Under the pieces are notes generated by a model, which was not told the origin of the DNA, made no database searches, and saw only the letters and a list, made by a program, of their open reading frames with translations. A stretch of 64,000 nucleotides of DNA from Defluviitaleaceae bacterium (GTDB lineage: Bacteria; Bacillota; Clostridia; Lachnospirales; WQUN01): assembly GCA_009780185.1 (NCBI GenBank), contig WRAN01000002.1, positions 1 through 64,000 of the forward strand, written 5' to 3'. The translations under genes and the position numbers were made by a program. Positions 1-9,596 of the stretch are shown here, one piece after another (positions within the stretch are counted from its first letter, which is position 1; every line of letters begins with the position of its first letter).

Positions 1-2102
1 CCTGGTGGATTACCAGGGACACTTTGTTCTGGCGCGAAAGTTCTGCCATCATGAATAAACCACATTATCTCTTGTATTGTCCTAATGTTATAGCCTTGCG
101 GAGAGTTTCTGGTTACAGAGTTTTCGGCGGGTGTTGTAGCTTCATCTGTGATAAATGTAAGTGTAACCATTGGAATCCACCGTGCGGTAAGTGTCTTATC
201 AGCCACAATTGGACGCGTGTCGCCTTCCATGGCGCGCAAATACCCCTCTGTGCAGTAGAAACCAGCAAAGATGTGTCCGGCTTTTTCTGGGGTGACAGTA
301 GCAGACCCCACTAGCGGCTGAGTTGTGTACCTATAGCCATAACTGCCGCTTGGCAAAGTAACGGTAAAGGTTGGAGAACCATTTGTAAATATACCGCCGT
401 TTGCGTCCAAAGTCACAGCAATAAGGGAATTGGATGTCCAGACGGGTTGTACAGTCATGTTGGACGCAACAGGGGTGTGCTGGGTAAACGCCTGTCCATA
501 CATAGATGCAGGTGCGGTAATGCGCCAGTATTGGAATTGCATACCGCTCCTTACTGGGTCTGGCCGCATGGGCCTGCTGATATTTCCCATAGTGTGGCCA
601 GCCTGGTATATGGTTAGCGCTTGGCCCAAGCTTGTAACCCATACGCGGTTGGGTATTTGGTTTACTGGTGTGCCGTCGCTTAGCCCTGCACCTGTTGCAG
701 CCCCCAGTCCAGCAATCTGAAAAGCCCATACAGCATACAACGTAATACTTTCCGTTAATATGTTTGCACCCAGCCCAATCCCAGCATGTGGCGGGGCTTC
801 TACTGTTTGGCCTGTGTTAAATGGTGAAACCATTACAGTCCTTGCTGCGTTGGCCCAGCCTACAAAGATCAACCCTGACCCAGGTGGTGCCTCAACTGTG
901 GGAAAGTTATTTGTTGTATTAGGGTTGGGTACATTAGCGGCCAAGAGGGCACTGTTTGTCTGGTTCACATTTAACCCGGCAACATGCCAGCGCACATTCC
1001 CATGGTCTGCCAAGAAGGCGGGGGTTATTTCCCCAAGGGTTGGGTCAAAGGTGACGGTAATAAGCGGTGCAAGTTCCCAGCGGGCAAAGAGATATACATT
1101 GTGCGTGATTACCGAGTAGGCTGTAAACGCCGTACCACCCAACAGTTCTACAGTGTCATACCAGCCTACAAATACCCACCCAATGCGGGTTGGGTCATTG
1201 GGCCATGCAATGCCGTCTGTATTGGCAACACTTCTTGCCATGGGGATAACACGCTCTATATAGCTTGTAGGATCGTTTTGGTCGGGTGGAAGCACCGCCA
1301 GGGAGACTCCGTTACCATGAAAGCGTATGCTGCGCCCCCACTGGGCATAAACCGTGATATTTCCCGTCATCACGGTATTGCCGGTAAAAGCTAGGCCACT
1401 GCCATCAGGTTCTGTATTCCACTGGCTAAAGGCAAAGCCGCCACGCGTGGGTATAAGAGGCATATCTTGGGGTGTTACAGTGTCTGTTACGGGGTCACTT
1501 CTGCGGGTAAAGTTACCAGGCCTGATTAAGCCGCCATTGGCGACAAAGGTGACCATAAAACTGTTGGCGGCATAACTGTAGGCGGATAGGTGATAGCGGT
1601 TCCAAAGGAATCTGATTTCTAATGTGCCCTGATAACCAAGGTAGTACGAATAATAACTGCCATAGCAATACGCTTCATGAGTGTATGGTTCATAATACGG
1701 CGCATATCCCACATAGTCATATGAATAATACCGCGGTGCATAATTAATATACCCACCGTATTCGTATCCGTCGTATCCTGGACTATACGCATAATCTTCT
1801 TGGCTTGCCCAAACAGCATACAATGTTACTTCGTCATAAATTTGCGCGTCAAAGTCAAATGCCTCACCATCTGGTGTGGCAGACCAGTGCACAAAGCGAT
1901 ATCCGGGGATTTGCGGTGTCTCGGGTATGTATTGTATTGCTTGGCCGTGTGGTATGGTAATTACTGCGTATAAGTCGTACATATTGGCATAGTCATAATC
2001 CCAGTCGTCATATGCGTTGCTTATAGCAAAAACTGCGCTACCCACAAGCACAATAGCAAATATAAAAGCAACTGCAAATCTTGCCCTATTAGAAAGCTTC
2101 AT
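1..2102 (-). CDS. Large secreted protein with InlB B-repeat / Listeria-Bacteroides repeats (Flg_new type); C-terminus runs off the window
   Basis: Manual reverse-strand translation from ATG at 2102: MKLSNRARFAVAFIFAIVLVGSAVFA... (signal peptide), then repeats such as VTFVANGG...PTRGGFAFSQWNTEPDGSGLAFTGNTVMTGNITVYAQWG. No in-frame stop found in the stretches translated by hand (parts of the ORF checked codon by codon, others read more quickly). Absent from the ORF track, presumably because it is edge-truncated. Confidence 0.85.
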   Translation of the reverse strand, partial: MKLSNRARFAVAFIFAIVLVGSAVFAISNAYDDWDYDYANMYDLYAVITIPHGQAIQYIPETPQIPGYRFVHWSATPDGEAFDFDAQIYDEVTLYAVWASQEDYAYSPGYDGYEYGGYINYAPRYYSYDYVGYAPYYEPYTHEAYCYGSYYSYYLGYQGTLEIRFLWNRYHLSAYSYAANSFMVTFVANGGLIRPGNFTRRSDPVTDTVTPQDMPLIPTRGGFAFSQWNTEPDGSGLAFTGNTVMTGNITVYAQWGRSIRFHGNGVSLAVLPPDQNDPTSYIERVIPMARSVANTDGIAWPNDPTRIGWVFVGWYDTVELLGGTAFTAYSVITHNVYLFARWELAPLITVTFDPTLGEITPAFLADHGNVRWHVAGLNVNQTNSALLAANVPNPNTTNNFPTVEAPPGSGLIFVGWANAARTVMVSPFNTGQTVEAPPHAGIGLGANILTESITLYAVWAFQIAGLGAATGAGLSDGTPVNQIPNRVWVTSLGQALTIYQAGHTMGNISRPMRPDPVRSGMQFQYWRITAPASMYGQAFTQHTPVASNMTVQPVWTSNSLIAVTLDANGGIFTNGSPTFTVTLPSGSYGYRYTTQPLVGSATVTPEKAGHIFAGFYCTEGYLRAMEGDTRPIVADKTLTARWIPMVTLTFITDEATTPAENSVTRNSPQGYNIRTIQEIMWFIHDGRTFAPEQSVPGNPP

Positions 2103-2428
2103 ACCCAATATATGTACCTCCCCTATTTACGTATTTGCCAAATTAATTGTTACACCAATATTACAAGGAGCCTAAACACCGGTAAATAAGCAAATATATC
2201 GCTCCAAAACACGAATAAACGCACCCCAAATAGCCATTTGGCGCAGCGGCAAATGGCTGTAAACACTGATTAAATACTGTATTTTTACATTAAGGCTATG
2301 CTTAATAAAAAGATAAATTTTATGAAGTGATATCGGTATTAACTCAAAAAGCACATGTTTTTTTGACTTTACGCCTTTTAATTGATATATTTTCTTCTGA
2401 CAATGGATAATGAACAAAGGAGAAGTTT

Positions 2429-3706
2429 ATGCAAACCCCACTCACTGCCTTACCAATAGGCCAAAAAATAAAACAGGTAAGAGTATCTAAAGGCCTCACC
2501 CAATCCAATGTGGCTAATGCCCTTAATAAAAGCGAGATGACCATAGTCCGTATAGAGCACGGGCAGACAATACCCAATGCCGAAACCTTGACAAAGATAA
2601 AAGACATATTGGATATCCAACATGCCCCGCTTTTAGACAATGAGCTGACCATTTACAAAAGGCGGCTGTGGGTATGGCGTGCGCTATTACTAACCAACCA
2701 GCTAGACAAAGCAATTGTCATGGAAGAAGAGTTATCCGTAATACAAAGCCTGCCATTCGAGCGGGATTTGATTATTATGTACCAGATGATTCAATCTACG
2801 CGGTTCTTAAGAGAGGGAAATATCATTGATGTCAAAGAAATGATAGATAATGCTAAAATTTCTTATAATGAAATGAGTGCAAATGCTAAATATCTTTACC
2901 ATTATGCATGTGGTGATATGGCATCCGATAAGTACTACAATAACACCACAAAATCATTAGAGCACTACTTAAAAGCCTTGGAATATAAAAGCGCAGATGC
3001 AGGCGAAGATGTATTCGTATTGCTAAAAATCGGACGTATTTATTCCAATAGAGGTAAGCCTTTTAAGGCCATTGAATATTTACAGCCTATACGGCGCTCT
3101 GGGGATCTTACCAATTTTTTTTATGCTTGGATAGATGGATTAATTGGGGGGTGCTATCTGCTACTTGGTGAATATGACAAAGCAAAACAATTGTTGGAAG
3201 ATGCGCTTCAGCAAGCCAGGGCACTTGTTGACAGTGTATATATCGCAATAACACTTTCCGATTTGGCCCTTGCAAATATGATGTTGAATAATATGGATGA
3301 AGCCCAAAGTCTGTGCGAGGAATCCATGGACATGCTCAAAGGCGCCATGCCGATGTATTTGATTAGCCTATCATGCATGGTAAGAATTTTGATGAAAAAG
3401 AAGCAATATAAAAAAGCGAAAGAGGCCGTCCTAGAAGGGAAATCCCTTGCCAAGGGGCAACCTGAAGTGTTTGCCGTAGTATTTGAATCCCTGGGCCATC
3501 TTATGAACCTGAACGACGATAAATCTACAGAATATTTAGAAACCGTTGCCATACCCTTCCTGCAAGGCACCTTGCAAAACTTTATAGCGTTAGAGATATG
3601 TGACACGCTGGAGGAGCACTATAAGAAGAAAAATACCAAAATTAAAATGTTGGCTATCGCCGCTGTTTCTCGGAATATTTATCGCGGGATGCTTGGAGAT
3701 TGGTGA
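2429..3706 (+). CDS. XRE-family HTH regulator with TPR-like repeats (Rgg/PlcR-like architecture)
   Basis: N-terminal IGQKIKQVRVSKGLTQSNVANALNKSEMTIVRIEHGQTIPNAETLTKI HTH; long helical repeat C-terminus. Confidence 0.8.
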   Translation: MQTPLTALPIGQKIKQVRVSKGLTQSNVANALNKSEMTIVRIEHGQTIPNAETLTKIKDILDIQHAPLLDNELTIYKRRLWVWRALLLTNQLDKAIVMEEELSVIQSLPFERDLIIMYQMIQSTRFLREGNIIDVKEMIDNAKISYNEMSANAKYLYHYACGDMASDKYYNNTTKSLEHYLKALEYKSADAGEDVFVLLKIGRIYSNRGKPFKAIEYLQPIRRSGDLTNFFYAWIDGLIGGCYLLLGEYDKAKQLLEDALQQARALVDSVYIAITLSDLALANMMLNNMDEAQSLCEESMDMLKGAMPMYLISLSCMVRILMKKKQYKKAKEAVLEGKSLAKGQPEVFAVVFESLGHLMNLNDDKSTEYLETVAIPFLQGTLQNFIALEICDTLEEHYKKKNTKIKMLAIAAVSRNIYRGMLGDW

Positions 3707-5000
3707 TTGCTTCGACAGCATTTTCGGCTCGGTCAAGCAAAAAAGACTGCGGATCATCCGCAGTCTCTTCTTTTTCCTCTTTTTGTTCTTCTTCCTTATC
3801 TTCTATCTCTGTATTCTCTATCTCCGCTTCTCCTTTAAACATCCACTGCTTAAACATTCTATCCATTATATCTTGCGGGGAGGCTTTGGCTACGTCCTCG
3901 GCCACCACTAGCTCGCTGCGCCCTACTTCTTGGCCTTCATGAGTATACACAACTTCTCCAGCGGTCTGTCCTACTGCTACCGGAGCATCTAGGGCATCCT
4001 TTATCCGTACCTCTGAATCAATAACAATATGCTTACCCTTTGGTACTAGTACATTGGTTTGTTGCTTTATCACAACAGGAACTTGCTCAACTTTTCCTTT
4101 AAATACCTTTATCTCGCCCATAGTGGTTCCACTTTCTTCTTTAGCTATAAGCGCAAAATTGGAGTATCCGTAATCCAATAGTTTCATTGCGGAATCGAAT
4201 CGGATAGTAGGGTCAGGTGCCCCCAGCACTACTGCTATAAGATGCATTCCTTCTTTTTCTGCTGTTGCTGAAATACAGTAAAGCGCCTCAGAGGTAGAGC
4301 CTGTTTTTAGCCCAGTGGTACCCGTGTAATTGCGTATTAGTTTATTAGTATTGGTAAGACCAAATTCTTCTTGACCACGTGCTGTAGTGTGAGTGATTTT
4401 ATCAAGACGGGTTGTAGAGAATTTAAATACATCCGGATAATTTAAAATCAAATCACGAGACATTAAAGCAATATCATATGCCGTTGTAAGATGCCCTGTG
4501 GCATCCAGCCCACAAGAGTTTACAAAATTAGTATTGTCCATCCCAAGGGCCTTGGCCTTTGTGTTCATCATAGATACAAAAGCTTCTTCGCTACCGGCAA
4601 TAAACTCTGCCATAGCTACGGCAGCGTCGTTGGCAGAGGCTATGACTATAGCCTTTGTAAGGTCGCGGACACTCTGCTGCTCTCCTTCTTCAAGGAAAAT
4701 CTGTGAGCCACCCATAGATGCGGCATGGGCACTGGTAGTAACCATATCATCCCATTTAATCCGCTCTTGATCCAGCGCTTCATATATAAGAAGCATGGTC
4801 ATAACTTTGGTAACACTGGCAGGAGCCAGTTTTTCATGAGGGTTATTCTCTACAAGTATTTTCCCTGTCTCCGCTTCCATAAGAAGGCTGGCTTTTGCGT
4901 CAACTACAAGACCTTGCGCCTTTGCTTGAGTAACAGCGCTGATGGAAATCGCAATGGCACACGCTGTTAAACATATTATTTTTACAAATCTTTTAAACAT
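3654..5000 (-). CDS. dacA: D-alanyl-D-alanine carboxypeptidase (peptidase S11, DacA/DacF type)
   Basis: SVTKVMTMLL (SxxK), SANDAAVAMAE (SxN), LKTGSTSEA (KTG). Start reassigned to MFKRFVK at 5000, with AGGGAGGA Shine-Dalgarno just upstream. Confidence 0.9.
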   Translation of the reverse strand: MFKRFVKIICLTACAIAISISAVTQAKAQGLVVDAKASLLMEAETGKILVENNPHEKLAPASVTKVMTMLLIYEALDQERIKWDDMVTTSAHAASMGGSQIFLEEGEQQSVRDLTKAIVIASANDAAVAMAEFIAGSEEAFVSMMNTKAKALGMDNTNFVNSCGLDATGHLTTAYDIALMSRDLILNYPDVFKFSTTRLDKITHTTARGQEEFGLTNTNKLIRNYTGTTGLKTGSTSEALYCISATAEKEGMHLIAVVLGAPDPTIRFDSAMKLLDYGYSNFALIAKEESGTTMGEIKVFKGKVEQVPVVIKQQTNVLVPKGKHIVIDSEVRIKDALDAPVAVGQTAGEVVYTHEGQEVGRSELVVAEDVAKASPQDIMDRMFKQWMFKGEAEIENTEIEDKEEEQKEEKEETADDPQSFLLDRAENAVEAITNLQASRDKYSEKQRR

Positions 5001-5098
5001 AAAAAAGTCCTCCCTAAGCATCTGATAGGCTTCAGAATGAGGCGCGTTGCGCCCCATCCTGAAGCTATCATTCATTAATGCTTAGGGTGGACTTTTTT
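5001..5098 (-). promoter_or_regulatory. 98-bp near-perfect inverted repeat between ftsZ and dacA that contains the dacA Shine-Dalgarno
   Basis: Minus strand: AAAAAAGTCCACCCTAAGCAT...TGATAGCTTCAGGATGGGGCGC-AAC-GCGCCTCATTCTGAAGCCTATCAGATGCTTAGGGAGGACTTTTTT immediately before ATG. Confidence 0.8.
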
Positions 5099-5119
5099 GT
5101 AAAAATTATACCTATAAAA

Positions 5120-6271
5120 TTAGTGTCTGGAAGGCCTTCTGCTTTTGTTTTGCAAAAACTCTGGTATCACAAAAGAATCAGCATCCATATCTCTTATTGG
5201 GCGGAGTGGATCTTTGGCTTCAGCTTCTGATGGTGCTTCTTCTGCATCAGAAGTTTTTGACTCTGTTTTTGTTTCAGCTTTTGAAGCCTTCTTTGGCTCC
5301 CTTATTGCCTGATCCAAATCATCTAATCCTGTGGCGATTACTGTAACTGTCACTTCATCTTTATAACTTTCATTGATTGTCGCACCAAACATAACATCAG
5401 CGTCTTTATCCACAGATTCCCGGATAATATTGGCAGCCTGAGTAATATCTTTAAGGCCGATGCTGGAGTCACCGGTAAAGCTTATTATTACAGCCCTTGC
5501 GCCATCTATAGTAGTCTCAAGCAGTGGGCTGTTAATGGCTTGAAGTGCAGCTTCAGCGGTTTTATTTTTCCCGGAAGCTCTACCAACACCCATATGTGCT
5601 ACACCTTGCTGGCTCATTACGGTTTTTACATCAGCAAAGTCAAGATTTATAAGGCCATCTATAAGGATAAGATCACTTATCCCTTGGATACCTTGTCTAA
5701 GTACATCATCAGCCATTTTAAATGATTCCAATAAGGACATATCATCGTCAACTATTTCAAGGAGACGCTCATTAGGAATAACTACCAAAGTGTCTACACT
5801 TTTGCGAAGTTCTGCAATCCCGGCCATTGCGTTGCGCATCCTTGGAGTGCCTTCAAATGCAAAAGGCTTCGTTACAACGCCTACAGTAAGTATACCCATT
5901 TCACGGGCGATACTGGCAATCACAGGCGCGGCACCTGTTCCTGTACCTCCGCCCATGCCAGCAGTAATAAACAGCATGTCCGTATTACTGATAGCATTGG
6001 CCACAAGATCACGAGACTCTTCGGCAGCTCTTCGCCCGGTTTCCGGCTTACCTCCAGCCCCTAGGCCACGGGTTAGCTTTTCACCCAATTGTATACGAAT
6101 AGGCGCTTTGGATTTACCAAGCGCACCATTATCTGTATTGGCAGAAATAAATTCAATACTGGTAATTTTATCCTCAACCATTCGATCGACGGCATTATTC
6201 CCGCCGCCTCCTACTCCTAAGACTTTTATACGAGCCTTGGTATCATGGGATGTGTCTATATTTATAACCAC
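5120..6271 (-). CDS. ftsZ: Cell division protein FtsZ
   Basis: [26 protein letters not shown] tubulin signature, [15 protein letters not shown]-terminal EFLQNKSRR tail. Confidence 0.98.
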   Translation of the reverse strand: MVINIDTSHDTKARIKVLGVGGGGNNAVDRMVEDKITSIEFISANTDNGALGKSKAPIRIQLGEKLTRGLGAGGKPETGRRAAEESRDLVANAISNTDMLFITAGMGGGTGTGAAPVIASIAREMGILTVGVVTKPFAFEGTPRMRNAMAGIAELRKSVDTLVVIPNERLLEIVDDDMSLLESFKMADDVLRQGIQGISDLILIDGLINLDFADVKTVMSQQGVAHMGVGRASGKNKTAEAALQAINSPLLETTIDGARAVIISFTGDSSIGLKDITQAANIIRESVDKDADVMFGATINESYKDEVTVTVIATGLDDLDQAIREPKKASKAETKTESKTSDAEEAPSEAEAKDPLRPIRDMDADSFVIPEFLQNKSRRPSRH

Positions 6272-6335
6272 GCTTGTCCCCTCCTAAAAAAAGCTACAGT
6301 TAATAATAAACATCTTTTGCCTTGAAAGCAAGTCC

Positions 6336-7058
6336 TTATGTGAGTATTTCAAAAAAAATCTCCGGCCTATTTTCCCGTAAATCGACAAAACCCCTGGCAA
6401 ACTCTGCCTCCGGCATCTCGCTAAGCATACCAGCAATGGTACGCACCTTTAATTCCGCGTCGTCAATGCCTCCAACATTAAATTCAATATATCCTACCAA
6501 AATCCTGGTGTTGGCTGTATCTGACACATTAATATGAGTCACGCGGCTCACAAGTCCATGGCGATATATAAGTTGTGCATACTGAGTCATGATATTGAAC
6601 GCAGTAGTATCTGGAACTTGTAATACCTCCCCAAGTGCAAAGTGGTTAAAATTTAACCCCTCAATCACAGGAAGGGGCTGAGTAGTAAATGAGCGAACCT
6701 CCAGCACCCGACCAAACTCATCAAGAAACAAAAACATCCCAGGCGTATGCTCCACATAAGCAGCGAGTCGTCTCTCCTGCACCTCAACATACAGTGTACC
6801 TGGTAAGCGCCTGGTAAACTCAACATTTGCAATATATAAATTCTCGGTTAAGCGGCGGCGAGCTGATCCTAGGTTAAAAAACAACAAGTTTGTGGTCCCA
6901 GTTATCTCAAGGCGTTCTTCTATTTCCTGGCGGCTCACTGTGTTGTACCCGCGAATAATTACTTCTTCCAAATAAAAAAAAGGCGAAAATAGAATAATCA
7001 CCCCAATAAAAGCCAAGGCACAGATTATCATCGCCACTTTAAATTTTCGTGATTGCAT
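6336..7058 (-). CDS. ftsQ: Cell division protein FtsQ/DivIB (POTRA domain)
   Basis: Single TM then FYLEEVIIRGYNTVSRQEIEERL POTRA; position upstream of ftsZ. Confidence 0.8.
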   Translation of the reverse strand: MQSRKFKVAMIICALAFIGVIILFSPFFYLEEVIIRGYNTVSRQEIEERLEITGTTNLLFFNLGSARRRLTENLYIANVEFTRRLPGTLYVEVQERRLAAYVEHTPGMFLFLDEFGRVLEVRSFTTQPLPVIEGLNFNHFALGEVLQVPDTTAFNIMTQYAQLIYRHGLVSRVTHINVSDTANTRILVGYIEFNVGGIDDAELKVRTIAGMLSEMPEAEFARGFVDLRENRPEIFFEILT

Positions 7059-7141
7059 GTATTACCCCCTGTGAATCTTATAGCGAATGCAGTTTTGAAG
7101 TGTGTTCGCTATAGCAGGATTGTATCACTAAAAATGAATAT

Positions 7142-7167
7142 AAAAAAGACCGCCTTCATGGCGGTCT
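7142..7167 (-). terminator. Rho-independent terminator of the NYN gene
   Basis: Minus strand AGACCGCC-ATGAA-GGCGGTCTTTTTT. Confidence 0.8.
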
Positions 7168-7256
7168 AATCTATAGCGAACGACTTTCGAAATCGTGATT
7201 GCACGTCGGGCAAAATCGCCCAAAACGCTTGTTTCGCGTTTCAAGTCACCGCTCTG

Positions 7257-8813
7257 TCAGACAGGTTTTAATTTGAAATCGGTATCAAGTGATTCAAGCC
7301 AGGCTATAAACCGCGCTCGGTGGGCACTTGCTACCCAGTCTTTATATACCAGATAGTGCTTTCCGTTATACATAAAGGTTTCTTTCCAATACTTCACCCG
7401 ACCTCTTACGCTTCTTTGCTCTAATAGATTACTCCGGGTTTCTATTTCCTTTAAAATAGGTATTTTTACACCAAATGTACTTTTAGAGTACTCAGGTGTC
7501 ACAAGAAGCCGCGCTTCTCCGGCGGATATTCCATCTGACTCAGCCAGCGCCATAAAGTGGCCTTTAATCCACTTCCTTAAGGAACCCTGGTCGGTGGTAT
7601 CTGTTTTTAATGGTTCTGACGGGGAGGACGCTGGGAGCTCAGCGGCTTCATCTACCGGCATTACTTCCTCCACTACTGGCGCTACTTCCTCTACTGGCTC
7701 TGGTATGGTCGGTGCCGGAGTGGTTACCTTTTTTGTCTCTGGTTTTTTACGCTTATGTTTTTTCTCAGACGCAGGGATATCAGATACTATAGTGTAAATA
7801 AAGGCCATTTCCTCTGGAACACTAAATATTGATCCAAAGCGGCTGCCATCTTCAGCCGTGACCACAAGGCCTTTTACATCATCCAAAACCGTCCCCTTTT
7901 CGGCAACGGCTCCGCGCCGGGCTATTTTGCATACGCTTTCATCGATTGTATATAAGCAGAATGGACTACCGGTAAGTACAAACTGCATAAACTCACCAAA
8001 TCGGGAGTAGCTATAGCGGTTGGGCTTAAAATCATTTACATAGTGGTCTACATAGGTCTTAAACACCGATATTTCTAAGTCACCTAGTCCTTCCACTTCT
8101 TCCACAAATATCGCTTCTACAATTTTGCGGATAGTATGAAGCCCTCCGGCTAAATCGTGTGTATCCCGCCAAATAGCAATATTGGCGGCGGATATCATCT
8201 CCGAGTACTTTGTCTTAGGAAATTTGATAGGCATTTTCTCTTTTTTTACAGGAGCCGGGGCGGTTTCTACAGTAACAGCCGCAGATTCAACTGTGCGGTT
8301 TTTTCTCCTAGAAGAAGTTGTAGCTACCAAAGCCTTATCTGCTTTTTCCAATGAAACATAGTAGTCACAGGAGTTGCGGAAGTTGACATTAGAGTTTCGA
8401 TCAAAGCCACAGCCTATGACTCGCTTACCATGTTCGTGTAATTTCTTTGAAAGGAAGGCGAAAATACCGTCACCTGATGCTATTACATAGTTTTCGATTT
8501 CAGGGCGTTTGCTTAAAAGCTCCACCGCGTCAATGATTAGACATACATCGGCGGCATTTTTTACTCTGTCATTTTGGTTGGTATTAAATATCTGTATAGG
8601 TTCGATTCCCACTTGTAGTACGGAGTCCTGCAGAGCGCGGTTTTGTTGTAGAGCCCAATCTGCATAGGCTCGCTGAATAGAAACCCCATGTACCCCTTCC
8701 ATCTCTAATACTCTGCGGTAAATTTCGTCCAGATTTAGGGTAGTGTTGGTTTTTCCACTAAAAATCCCTAGCAAATTTTCAATGTCATAGAAAATTGCTG
8801 TGTTGCTTATCAT
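7257..8813 (-). CDS. NYN-domain (DUF88/LabA-like) PIN-fold protein with C-terminal extension, possibly OST-HTH-like
   Basis: MISNTAIFYDIENLLG... VCLIIDAVELL... NYVIASGDGIFAFLSKKLHEHGKRVIGCG: NYN acidic motifs. Confidence 0.75.
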   Translation of the reverse strand: MISNTAIFYDIENLLGIFSGKTNTTLNLDEIYRRVLEMEGVHGVSIQRAYADWALQQNRALQDSVLQVGIEPIQIFNTNQNDRVKNAADVCLIIDAVELLSKRPEIENYVIASGDGIFAFLSKKLHEHGKRVIGCGFDRNSNVNFRNSCDYYVSLEKADKALVATTSSRRKNRTVESAAVTVETAPAPVKKEKMPIKFPKTKYSEMISAANIAIWRDTHDLAGGLHTIRKIVEAIFVEEVEGLGDLEISVFKTYVDHYVNDFKPNRYSYSRFGEFMQFVLTGSPFCLYTIDESVCKIARRGAVAEKGTVLDDVKGLVVTAEDGSRFGSIFSVPEEMAFIYTIVSDIPASEKKHKRKKPETKKVTTPAPTIPEPVEEVAPVVEEVMPVDEAAELPASSPSEPLKTDTTDQGSLRKWIKGHFMALAESDGISAGEARLLVTPEYSKSTFGVKIPILKEIETRSNLLEQRSVRGRVKYWKETFMYNGKHYLVYKDWVASAHRARFIAWLESLDTDFKLKPV

Positions 8814-8893
8814 AAAACACCTCATAAATTATTTGTAGTTCATTATATCATAAAACCTTTATAAGAAACCGCGCTTTTACGAGGTTCTTGGGT

Positions 8894-9595
8894 TTATAGG
8901 GCATATTCGGCTTTCATCCTGTAAAAGATTACTAACTTTTCGGCTGCATTTTCTCGCAAATAGACATTCCCTGAGCTGCTAAGTCCAAAGCGACCACGGG
9001 CTATTTTTTCATACCAGTTGTAGTAATTTGTACGCAAAATAGAATACGCATCGCCTTCGCATCCGTGGATATTAGTTAGCTCTTTTGCGGAAAGGTCACC
9101 ATAAGCTTCCAGCAGGCAAGCAATACGCACACAACGCTCTCGATATGCTGTATTTACGGTACCTTGGCTGCCTCCTGTCGTGTCGGAAATTCTTCCAGCT
9201 ACTTCTTTTCGCAAAGATTCGGACTTTTTATTGACTTTATCTGCTTTTCCTGATGGAAAAAGTATGATTTCTGCCAATTTTGCGGGGCTATCTAACGCCA
9301 CGGTCATAAGGCCTATCTCCAGCTTTGAAAGCAGCCGTTTTAGTTGCAAAAAAGTGCCGTCCCTGGCTTTTTTTGGCCTTGGGACGGCAACAAACACCCA
9401 ATCTGTAGCGGTTTTTCTCTCCATTGCTTGGAAAACAAGCTTTAGGTTAATAGAGAGTTTCATTTCCACAACCCATAACATATCGTCTTTAACCGCTGCA
9501 ATATCACAGCCTTTAACTTCGCCGCGGACGGTAAAACCCTGGTCTGCTAATAGGTTGCGGATAGGTTTGTACATATCTGCTTCTTTGTATTTCAC
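8894..9595 (-). CDS. DUF2161 family protein (predicted PD-(D/E)XK nuclease fold)
   Basis: KYKEADMYKPIRNLLADQGFTVRGEVKGCDIAAVKDDMLWVVEMKLSINLKLVFQAMER. Confidence 0.7.
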   Translation of the reverse strand: MKYKEADMYKPIRNLLADQGFTVRGEVKGCDIAAVKDDMLWVVEMKLSINLKLVFQAMERKTATDWVFVAVPRPKKARDGTFLQLKRLLSKLEIGLMTVALDSPAKLAEIILFPSGKADKVNKKSESLRKEVAGRISDTTGGSQGTVNTAYRERCVRIACLLEAYGDLSAKELTNIHGCEGDAYSILRTNYYNWYEKIARGRFGLSSSGNVYLRENAAEKLVIFYRMKAEYAL

Positions 9596-9596
9596 T

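Noticed and set aside
24-1575. Plus-strand ORFs 24..314, 430..720, 760..1119, 984..1394, 1354..1575 and minus ORFs 331..729 and 1619..1819
   Set aside because: All lie within the minus-strand InlB-repeat protein in other frames.
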